NCBI GenBank assembly: GCA_963977425.1
Contig: CAXBOO010000009.1
Coordinates: 1 to 51,078, forward strand
Reading direction: 5' to 3'
Source: CAXBOO01 sp963977425
GTDB lineage: Bacteria; Bacteroidota; Bacteroidia; Flavobacteriales_D; Luteibaculaceae
Length of the DNA: 51,078 bases
Part shown: in pieces, positions 38,155 through 44,897 of the stretch
Position numbering within the stretch: the first letter of the stretch is position 1
Layout of the letters: each line of letters starts with the position of its first letter
Made by a program: the position numbers and the translations under genes
The notes under the pieces: generated by a model
Database searches by the model: none
Seen by the model: the letters and a program-made list of their open reading frames with translations, nothing else
Told to the model about the DNA's origin: nothing

Positions 38155-39795
38155 TTAATCAACTACAACAGTCCCCGTATGCACTTGTTTGCCACTGCTT
38201 TCGGCACGGATAATGTAGTTGCCACTTGGTAATTCAGGTAGTTGAATGTTGGTTTCTGATGCACCTTGTAATACTTCAGTTTCGTGAACCAATCGCCCTT
38301 GATTGTCGTAAAACTTAACTTGCCAGTTTTGCTTTTTTATGCCGCTCCAGCTAAGGTTTACTTTACCTTGGCTTTTAGCAGGGTTTGGGTAGACGGCAAT
38401 TTTTTGTTGATCAAACAAATGCGCTAAACTTTCATCGGAAATTGAGGTTAGAGTGCCGAGAGAGTCCATAACAACTATGAGCAGATCTCTACCTTGGCTT
38501 TCTCCTTCTTTCTCCCAGTCTCCAATAAAAAGACAACCTCCATCAGTTGTTGCTACTGCTTTAGTTAGTCTCATATGGGTTTCTTCTTCCGCTATTTGGT
38601 AATTCCAAAGTACTTTACCCGTATCATCGAGCATGGCTATTATTCCCGATTCGAAGCGTATTCCATTGTAAGTTCTACTCCCAGTAGTTGGGTTTTGATC
38701 CATACCGCCTCCGAAGCAGTAATTGCCCCCTTCTTTTTTGTCCAAATCAGAGGTGAAAGAGGATAAAATGCCGTGATTTAATGATAACTCCACTAATTTT
38801 AACGAGTCCAACTCTTTGGTGTAGAAAAACATGCCTACCGTTGTGGTATCAATCAATTTGCCTCTTAAGGTTACCCAAATTCTATGGTATACAAAATCAG
38901 ATGCCAATGTATCGGCATTTAATTGGAACATTTTGCGAGGAACTACTTTGTATGCACGTTTTTTTTCGCCATTGATTCTAGCATAGGCATCAGGACTAAA
39001 GGGGAGCTGCCCTTCTACTTTGGAAATCTCGTAGGTTTTGGTATCCATGGAAAACATGCTTGGCCCATAGTTCGATTGTAATGCTTCAACATGTGCAGTA
39101 AGATAGTATTGGTTAGAATCCATTTGTATCAGATCACTGAATAGGTAGCCAAATAAACGCTCACTTTCAGCTGTATCAGTGCTTACTACACTATTGGTTA
39201 AGATATTGTTGGTGTACTCGTCTACAAACCAGTTGTAACCTAAACCAGTGTATAGTTGCCTGTTACTCCCTATGACCAACAAAGTAGAATCTGAAGTGTA
39301 TATGAGTTTTTGGGGCTCTAAAAATTCAGTACCCGGAATGGTACGAATAATTTGCTCTTTAATGCTCAAATCTTCGTTCAAAATCAACAAAGCGTAATAA
39401 TCGAGAGGGGTGAAATAATTCCGTTTGGCACCTAAACGCGGCACTAAAGCTACTATTAGTTCATTTTTGATATTATTTACAATGTCAGTAGCCACTGCGT
39501 ATTTTAGTGAATCTTTTAAACCTATTAACTCTAGTTTTTTTAGTGATTTATCTTGTCGGTCAAAAACGCTAATTTCAAAAACATAATCCCCCATTGCGCC
39601 CCTGTTTTCAACATAATTATGGGCTGTAATAAGTTCTTGATTACCTAGCGTCAAACTTTTAATTAAAATCTCATCACCATCGTTTTGGTATTTATGCACC
39701 TGGTCTTGGGCTTTTATGGTTAATGCGTTAATTAAAAAAACAAGAATGCCAATGGATGGCATTCTTGTTAGTAATATTGATTTTATCAAACTCAT
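38155..39795 (-). CDS. T9SS-secreted beta-propeller-like surface protein (cassette A, first)
   Basis: 546 residues. A hydrophobic signal sequence (about residues 10-30, ending IKAQ) is preceded by a short charged stretch. Blades include TTDGGCLFIGDWEKEGES and LLIVVMDSLGTL. The C-terminus is a type A T9SS sorting domain. The ATG overlaps the stop of the upstream lipoprotein gene by 4 bases (ATGA), so lipoprotein and T9SS protein are translationally coupled. That coupling is the best evidence that the two act together. Confidence 0.82.
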   Translation of the reverse strand: MSLIKSILLTRMPSIGILVFLINALTIKAQDQVHKYQNDGDEILIKSLTLGNQELITAHNYVENRGAMGDYVFEISVFDRQDKSLKKLELIGLKDSLKYAVATDIVNNIKNELIVALVPRLGAKRNYFTPLDYYALLILNEDLSIKEQIIRTIPGTEFLEPQKLIYTSDSTLLVIGSNRQLYTGLGYNWFVDEYTNNILTNSVVSTDTAESERLFGYLFSDLIQMDSNQYYLTAHVEALQSNYGPSMFSMDTKTYEISKVEGQLPFSPDAYARINGEKKRAYKVVPRKMFQLNADTLASDFVYHRIWVTLRGKLIDTTTVGMFFYTKELDSLKLVELSLNHGILSSFTSDLDKKEGGNYCFGGGMDQNPTTGSRTYNGIRFESGIIAMLDDTGKVLWNYQIAEEETHMRLTKAVATTDGGCLFIGDWEKEGESQGRDLLIVVMDSLGTLTSISDESLAHLFDQQKIAVYPNPAKSQGKVNLSWSGIKKQNWQVKFYDNQGRLVHETEVLQGASETNIQLPELPSGNYIIRAESSGKQVHTGTVVVD

Positions 39796-40835
39796 AGTTT
39801 TCTGCGTTTCACGTAAATGATTCCAGCCGTATGGTGATCCTCAAAACTAATTTCATTAGAATTATTTCGTTGAAAACCAACTGATTGCACAACGGCTACC
39901 CATTCATCTTGAAAATTCGATAAAATAGGACCGGTTCCAGGTGGGTTATCATCAATAGCGTCACTTAATCCTTGAATATGGTCATTCAAACGTACAGTGG
40001 ATAATTTACCTCCGCCTACAAATTGTCCTTTATTCTTTGGATGAATAGAATTGTACATATAGGTTTTGTTGTCCGGATTTAAAAACTGGTCGGCATAATA
40101 ATAATGCGGATGCGTTTGCGGTGTAAATCGGGCACTTCGTGTTTCTAGAATCACATAGTTTGGAATCGAAAAAATATTAAAAATACCGTTTTCGCAAAAG
40201 TTGTATTTATTAGCCAAAGCTATGAATGGGTCTACAGGTCGCTCATTAGCATCAGCAATATCCACAGGTCTTTCCGGTCCAGTATATTGACAAGAAATAC
40301 CTAAATCTAAAGGGCCAGTTATTTTCCGAACTGTATATATAACCGTTTTTACTTGGACTACAGTTGGGTCGTTTAAAGTTTCCACCAATACATCAATTGC
40401 AAAAATTTGCTCATTGGCATTGCTCAGTACTATGTTGCCAACAGATTCTGCCGATTCAAGTAACCATCTTTGTTCTTCAAGAAAGCTAACCTCTCCATTG
40501 TTTACATTGATGTCAGTTATGAAAGAGTTGGCGGTTTGAAATTGCGGGTTTCCTTGCAATCTACTGTATACAATATTCAAACTTTGTTCTATCTCCTTAG
40601 CAGCTATATCTATTGGTTTTTCTCCCAAGGGCAACAAACTCAATTGCTCTTTCATTTTGGTATCGTATTCAGAAATCAAGGCTGAATTGGAGTTACTACT
40701 TGCGTTATTAACGCCTTGTTCTGGATTAAGAACAGAAGTTTCTTTCTCACAGGCTGTAAACAGCAGGCAAGCACTAGCAAGGCTCATTGCTACAATTGAT
40801 CGGAATGTCTTTCCGCTTTTTGATTTTGTTTTCAT
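39792..40835 (-). CDS. Surface or periplasmic lipoprotein (cassette A)
   Basis: 347 residues from the ATG at 40835. The signal is nearly identical to that of the lipoprotein at 34890 (MKTKSKSGKTFRSIVAMSLASACLLFTAC), with the lipobox Cys at about residue 29. After an Asn/Ser linker the protein has a helical first half and a C-terminal domain with THPHYYYADQ, also seen in the paralog. A longer start at 40865 would cross the conserved inverted-repeat operator and is rejected. Function unknown; paralogous divergence of the mature parts is far greater than that of the signal peptides. Confidence 0.78.
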   Translation of the reverse strand: MKTKSKSGKTFRSIVAMSLASACLLFTACEKETSVLNPEQGVNNASSNSNSALISEYDTKMKEQLSLLPLGEKPIDIAAKEIEQSLNIVYSRLQGNPQFQTANSFITDINVNNGEVSFLEEQRWLLESAESVGNIVLSNANEQIFAIDVLVETLNDPTVVQVKTVIYTVRKITGPLDLGISCQYTGPERPVDIADANERPVDPFIALANKYNFCENGIFNIFSIPNYVILETRSARFTPQTHPHYYYADQFLNPDNKTYMYNSIHPKNKGQFVGGGKLSTVRLNDHIQGLSDAIDDNPPGTGPILSNFQDEWVAVVQSVGFQRNNSNEISFEDHHTAGIIYVKRRKL

Positions 40836-40847
40836 AGTTTGTTTTTT

Positions 40848-41022
40848 GAATTGTTTATGCCACAATTCTAGAACAATAAAATGTGTGTTTTTCGACCGAT
40901 TTGTGCAGTTAAAAATGTTTTTATGTGCGATGAGTGAGTGATGGTCAGGTTTTTTGAAATTTAAGGCAACTTAAAAAAAGCTGTTTTGCTTACTAAAGTT
41001 AGCGTGTTAAGCAACTAAAGTT
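40848..41022. promoter_or_regulatory. Operator-like elements upstream of cassette A
   Basis: Inverted repeat GAATTGT (40848-40854) and ACAATTC (40862-40868), the same as in cassette B. Further upstream, ACTAAAGTT occurs at 40992-41000 and 41014-41022, 22 bp apart. Both elements are kept between the two cassettes while the surrounding bases have drifted, which argues for function. Confidence 0.65.
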
Positions 41023-41145
41023 AATACGATTTTTCGGTAAATGGAATGTTTTAGACTGTGAGCTGCGGTATTTGTCGGAATGAATTCGTAAAAAATGTTG
41101 TGTTAAATTTTATCATTGTTCAATGATTATAGACGATTTGGCAAA

Positions 41146-41859
41146 CTAAATTGCTTTAAATTTATCTAGTAAAAACTCAATTTGACTATCATCATTCAAA
41201 TCTCGGAGGGTGAAGAATTGGTTTTTAAGACCGTATAAAGTAGCGCCCACCATGTTTTTGCACTTTATTTTCTTGTAGAGTTTGTATTTCATTGACTTAA
41301 TGGTGGACTCGGTAGTTCCAAGTCTGTCTGCTATGCGTTTGTTTGGGTATTCGAAAGCCGTAAGTACCAAAAATTGACATTCCAATGCCGAGAGCTTGTT
41401 GCTGGGTTTTAACTCATGCAGTTTTTTGTTTTGAGTACCTAAATAGATGTTATTCAACAGCTTATTGAATAATTTTTTTGGGTAATAATGGTCGTTGTTG
41501 CTTAAATTATCAAATAAACGAATCAATTCATTGCGCGAAGTACTTTTAGGAATATATCCATCTGCTTTCAACTTATAACATGCAGCAATACTTGCCTCGT
41601 CTTCGTTTACACTCATCACGATTACTTTCGGTTTTGGGACAAGTGGCGCTTCGTTTATTTTTTTGAGTAGCTCAAACCCATTCATTTCGGGCATATCCAA
41701 ATCCAGAAATATTAAATCGAAATTAGCACCGAGTATAAGATCGTAAGCAATTTGACCGTTGCTTGCATCCTCTATAATGTGCCCTTTTTTTAATTGCTTC
41801 AAAAGAGCTATCATGCCAGACAAATAAACTGGATGGTCGTCTACAACAAGTATTTTCAT
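41146..41859 (-). CDS. LuxR/NarL-type response regulator
   Basis: 237 residues. The receiver domain has acidic residues Asp7-Asp8 and phospho-acceptor Asp53 (FLDLDMPEMNG), with PKVIVMSV and GYIPKS motifs. The output domain (about residues 155-210) is a GerE helix-turn-helix (LSALECQFLVLTAFEYPNKRIADRLGTTESTIKSMKYKLYKKI). A C-terminal tail (NQFFTLRDLNDDSQIEFLLDKFKAI) lies outside the domain and is the part duplicated at 36177. Its ATG overlaps the kinase stop by 4 bases. It may bind the ACTAAAGTT motifs; this is an inference from location only. Confidence 0.9.
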   Translation of the reverse strand: MKILVVDDHPVYLSGMIALLKQLKKGHIIEDASNGQIAYDLILGANFDLIFLDLDMPEMNGFELLKKINEAPLVPKPKVIVMSVNEDEASIAACYKLKADGYIPKSTSRNELIRLFDNLSNNDHYYPKKLFNKLLNNIYLGTQNKKLHELKPSNKLSALECQFLVLTAFEYPNKRIADRLGTTESTIKSMKYKLYKKIKCKNMVGATLYGLKNQFFTLRDLNDDSQIEFLLDKFKAI

Positions 41860-42605
41860 GAGGTGGATTTTTTTAGCGGATAGGATAATAGGGCTATGGT
41901 TTTATCATCCTTTTGGCTAATTTGAAACTGTGCATTGATGAATTGCGCACGTTGTTTGATATTCTGTAGTCCTATGCCATCGGAAGATTTACTGTCGAGA
42001 CCAATACCGTTATCAGCCACAGAAAGTAAAAGGTGATAGTCGTGGACTTTCAGTTCAACCCAAAGTTGTTTGGCTTTGCTATGTTTTACAGCGTTGTGGA
42101 CCAATTCTTTGCCAATACGAAATAGTTGAGATACAACAGACGGTAATAATTGATTGAATTCTTTGTCAATATCGCAGTGGATGTCATCAAACATTTGGAA
42201 ATGCTGTAAAGTATAAGTTTCAAAGGCTTGTCCAAGGGTTTTTCCTTTAACATCAAACGCTACCAGTTCGTGACTTAGAAGCCTAAGACCACTGTTGATG
42301 TTGGTAAGTTGTTGCCAAATACCCAATAGGTTAGAAGCCAGTTCTGGATTTATGTCTTCCTCTGTTGCCGCAAAATTGAGTTGGGTAGAAGCGATGGCTA
42401 AAAGAGGGCACATGTCGTCGTGTAAATTTTGACCCAATCGGTTTTGTTCTTTTTCTTCAGCCTCAAGTACCGCTCTAAAAAGCTCATTTTGTTTTTCAAG
42501 TACGCTTTTTTGGTGTTGCAATAACAGGGCTACAACAAAAGCAAAAATTACAATGAGCAGTGTAAGGGAGACACTAATTACGAGGATTAAGTTTTGGTCT
42601 TGCAT
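41856..42605 (-). CDS. HisKA_3-type sensor histidine kinase
   Basis: 249 residues. One N-terminal transmembrane helix (about residues 6-29) leads straight into a coiled coil and the dimerisation/phospho-acceptor motif RLGQNLHDDMCPLLA (His62). The HATPase_c domain has the N box (GKELVHNAVKHSKA) and G boxes (VADNGIGLD, DGIGLQNIKQRA). There is no extracellular sensor domain, so input probably comes from the multi-pass membrane protein encoded just upstream, whose gene overlaps this one by 32 bases. It phosphorylates the cognate LuxR-type regulator encoded next. Confidence 0.9.
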   Translation of the reverse strand: MQDQNLILVISVSLTLLIVIFAFVVALLLQHQKSVLEKQNELFRAVLEAEEKEQNRLGQNLHDDMCPLLAIASTQLNFAATEEDINPELASNLLGIWQQLTNINSGLRLLSHELVAFDVKGKTLGQAFETYTLQHFQMFDDIHCDIDKEFNQLLPSVVSQLFRIGKELVHNAVKHSKAKQLWVELKVHDYHLLLSVADNGIGLDSKSSDGIGLQNIKQRAQFINAQFQISQKDDKTIALLSYPLKKSTS

Positions 42606-43215
42606 CTAGAAAAAAAGCTATAGCGTAACAGCAATAAGCCAGTATGTTAACAATAGGGAATAAGTATAGGTAAAATACGAATAGGTTTTGGTTGCTGTTT
42701 TCTATCCCTAATTCCATGGCAAGAAACACCAAAATAGAAACAGAGAAATACAGTGAAAGAGGTATCAATATCCAAAAATAGAAAGAGGGTGTATTCCCTT
42801 TTTGTTTGGTTAAATGAAGTAAGCCAGTCAAAACCATTATTAGAGAGAGTAACTCGGCTCCAATAAAAGTTGATTTTACAATGCTGCCCCATCCCAAGAA
42901 TGAGTTAATAATTACGATCAGAACTGTTGAGATAAGCGACACAGATATGATTTTTTTATGCGATAACTTAAAATAAAAATAATTGATAAAGACTAAGCAA
43001 AATACTAGATCAGTAATGGCACTTACATTAACCAGCCAGACGTTATTGTTACTATAATTGGCTAATATTTTTAGTCCTAGTTGTATCAATAAGTTAATGA
43101 CAACATAGGTGAAGAATAATTTAGTGGAATTGCTTAGCCTGAATAAGAAAAGCACTCCCACAATCAGCGGGAGTGCGATAATACTTGCAGATATGAAATT
43201 AAGTGTTAAGATCAT
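42574..43215 (-). CDS. Multi-pass membrane protein of the signalling operon (putative sensor)
   Basis: 213 residues from ATG 43215; a longer start at 43269 runs into the upstream gene. Six or seven transmembrane helices cover nearly the whole chain (for example 3-25, 31-48, 55-78, 86-104, 115-135, 145-165 and 180-203). No conserved catalytic or ligand motif recognised. It overlaps the 109-aa gene by 17 bases and the kinase gene by 32 bases, a tight translationally coupled unit. A membrane sensor for a kinase without its own input domain is the simplest reading. Confidence 0.7.
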   Translation of the reverse strand: MILTLNFISASIIALPLIVGVLFLFRLSNSTKLFFTYVVINLLIQLGLKILANYSNNNVWLVNVSAITDLVFCLVFINYFYFKLSHKKIISVSLISTVLIVIINSFLGWGSIVKSTFIGAELLSLIMVLTGLLHLTKQKGNTPSFYFWILIPLSLYFSVSILVFLAMELGIENSNQNLFVFYLYLFPIVNILAYCCYAIAFFLDARPKLNPRN

Positions 43216-43528
43216 TAGTGACGGAGCAGTGGGGAGGGCAAACGTAGGCTCGATCCAAGATAACGCCATTTACCAAGTCGTTGCCGTTGATGTCCACTCC
43301 AACTACAACAATAGTAAATTTTGGAGGCAAAAGTGTTTCTACCGCCAAATAAAAGCGAATGGATTCACATTCAGTTTGATCCAAAACACCCTGAATGGCC
43401 GCCTTGCTAAAAGAATAAGCTTTTGTGCCTGCTAACAATTGCCCAATTTGACCTAAAGGCAACTCTCTATAGCGTTTAGTCATTTTAGCCGCTTCGGCTA
43501 GTGTAATTTGATGATCTTGTAAAGACAT
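43199..43528 (-). CDS. Conserved small Bacteroidota protein (109 aa) leading the signalling operon
   Basis: 109 residues, no signal peptide or membrane helix. Contains LAEAAKMTKRYRELPLGQIGQLLAGTKAYSFSKAAIQGVLDQ, ESIRFYLAVE, FTIVVVGVDINGNDLVNGVILDRAYVCPPHC. I recall similar 100-130-residue proteins, with a CPPHC/CPPYC end and the VGVDxxGND motif, near two-component genes in this phylum. Function is unknown; the terminal Cys-Pro-Pro-His-Cys could bind metal. It is the first gene of the operon, whose upstream region carries four ACTAAAGTT copies. Confidence 0.7.
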   Translation of the reverse strand: MSLQDHQITLAEAAKMTKRYRELPLGQIGQLLAGTKAYSFSKAAIQGVLDQTECESIRFYLAVETLLPPKFTIVVVGVDINGNDLVNGVILDRAYVCPPHCSVTNDLNT

Positions 43529-43655
43529 ATTGATTGTTTTTGATTTCTACAATCTTATGGGTTTTTCATGTCTGTTTTTCCATGATTTTTATCACTTAAT
43601 AACCATTAGTGTTGATTATAAGAGGTTTAAGGAATTGATAAATTCTGTTCTGCTT

Positions 43656-43730
43656 ACTAAAGTGAACTGAATTAGCAACTAAAGTGAACTGAATTTGACT
43701 CACTAAAGTTTTCTGCGCAAAACTAAAGTT
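43656..43730 (+). promoter_or_regulatory. Array of four ACTAAAGT motifs between divergent genes
   Basis: Copies at 43656-43664, 43678-43686, 43702-43710 and 43722-43730, at steps of 22, 24 and 20 bp. All copies therefore face nearly the same side of the helix. The array sits between the signalling operon (minus) and the small secreted protein at 43777 (plus). This is the densest cluster of the motif in the window. Confidence 0.65.
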
Positions 43731-43776
43731 GAGGGTATGTTTGGAATAGGCTAATACAGCTCAATAAATCATTTCA

Positions 43777-44034
43777 ATGAAACGCATCTTAACTCTTTCG
43801 ATAATCTCTTTGATGACGGCCTCATTGTACGCTGGCGTTTATTTTAAGGAACATCAAACTAATGCTTCAGTAGAAACTACTGTTTTGGTTTGCAATAGCA
43901 CAGGAGCGTATGCTTATCACAAATATGAATGCGGTGGTTTAAAACGATGCAAAGCAACAGTTTCTGAAATCACATTAAGTGAAGCTAAAGCCAAACGAAG
44001 AAAGGCTTGCAAAAAATGTTATAAAAAAATCTGA
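43777..44034 (+). CDS. Small secreted Cys/His-motif protein
   Basis: 85 residues. The signal peptide ends SLYAG (about residue 20). The mature part has VLVCNSTGAYAYHKYECGGLKRC...RRKACKKCY, with Cys and His spaced like a small metal-binding or disulfide-stabilised domain (C-x8-H-x3-C-x5-C, then C-x2-C). I recall similar small proteins throughout Bacteroidota, and the function is not known to me. The ATG lies 46 bases after the last ACTAAAGTT, so it is a prime candidate member of that regulon. Confidence 0.7.
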   Translation: MKRILTLSIISLMTASLYAGVYFKEHQTNASVETTVLVCNSTGAYAYHKYECGGLKRCKATVSEITLSEAKAKRRKACKKCYKKI

Positions 44035-44213
44035 AAAAATAAACTTGAGGATGTTTTTTAATAGTATATAATATCTTTAGATAGTAAATTATTAGTGATT
44101 AAAATGAAGGTAACTAAAACTTATATATAAATTATAAAGCCGAATGGTTGATTTTGTAAATATAATAACTAGTTAAGGGAAATTAAATAAACTATAAACA
44201 AATAAATAGTAAT

Positions 44214-44543
44214 ATGGAATCAGGTCAACAATACAAAGGATTTTCAGGTGCAAAACAGAACCTTGATGGAACATGGATTTGCGGAGGTGCATTTATTGGA
44301 GCAAAACAAAACCCAAACGGAACTTGGGTTTGTGGTGGAGCATATACAGGTGCGAAACAGAATCTTAATGGAACATGGGTTGTTGGTGGTGCATATACTG
44401 GAGCAAAACAAAACCCTAATGGAACCTGGGTTTGCGGAGGAGAGTTTACAGGAGCAAAGCAGAATCCTAACGGAACATGGGTTGTTGGAGGTGCATTTAC
44501 AGGAGCAAAACAAAATCCCAATGGATTTTGGGTTTGCGCATAG
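44214..44543 (+). CDS. Six-repeat Gly/Asn/Trp-rich protein of unknown function
   Basis: 109 residues. After 11 residues (MESGQQYKGFS) the whole protein consists of five full 17-residue units of the type GAKQNPNGTWVCGGAYT and a final partial one ending FWVCA. Units alternate between WVCGG (or WICGG) and WVVGG, so Cys is present in units 1, 2, 4 and 6. No signal peptide and no known domain. The regular GG turn plus Trp-Val suggests a short beta-solenoid or stacked hairpins. The gene precedes the 94-aa and secreted 537-aa genes on the same strand. Confidence 0.65.
   Translation: MESGQQYKGFSGAKQNLDGTWICGGAFIGAKQNPNGTWVCGGAYTGAKQNLNGTWVVGGAYTGAKQNPNGTWVCGGEFTGAKQNPNGTWVVGGAFTGAKQNPNGFWVCA
44247..44540 (+). 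repeat. 51-bp tandem repeat array inside the six-repeat gene
   Basis: Unit starts at 44247, 44298, 44349, 44400, 44451 and 44502 (last unit 39 bp). Because 51 is a multiple of 3, several other frames are also open; these are shadows. The array is a likely source of copy-number change. Confidence 0.9.
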
Positions 44544-44601
44544 CATGAGTTTTAGCTAGAAATATGATGAGTGATTATTAAGAAAAACAATTAAATAAAG
44601 T

Positions 44602-44886
44602 ATGTCAAAATTCACATTGATAATTACGACTTCAAATGCTGATTTAATAAAGAAAATACGGTGGAATGCTGACCAAATAGTTCAAAATTCAACTGCTGAA
44701 TTTCGAATTGTTTTGAATGTAGAATATGCGCCTGAAAATATTGTGCCGCCCAGAGTAAATAGAACTGTGCCGTTAGGATATTTAAAGAATGATTTATCAC
44801 TTGAAGAAGTTGCCATAAGCTCTAATAGTAATAGTGCTCTGGAAGTATTAAACGCGATAACTATTGCTTTAGAAACAATTGAGTAA
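44602..44886 (+). CDS. Small cytosolic protein of unknown function (94 aa)
   Basis: 94 residues, no signal peptide, alternating beta and alpha pattern (FTLIITTSNADLIKKIRWNADQIVQ, FRIVLNVEY, ALEVLNAITIALETIE). No family recognised. The stop codon overlaps the potential ATG of the next gene by one base (TAATG), so the pair is probably co-translated. Confidence 0.6.
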   Translation: MSKFTLIITTSNADLIKKIRWNADQIVQNSTAEFRIVLNVEYAPENIVPPRVNRTVPLGYLKNDLSLEEVAISSNSNSALEVLNAITIALETIE

Positions 44887-44897
44887 TGCAATTAGAT

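Noticed and set aside
40836..40865. N-terminal extension of the lipoprotein at 39792
   Set aside because: It would precede a perfect lipoprotein signal with polar residues and covers the conserved inverted-repeat operator.
44225..44559. Long open frames on the minus strand and in other plus frames over the repeat gene
   Set aside because: The 51-bp repeat has no stop in several frames, so these frames are open by construction; only the frame from 44214 has sensible composition and a clear start.
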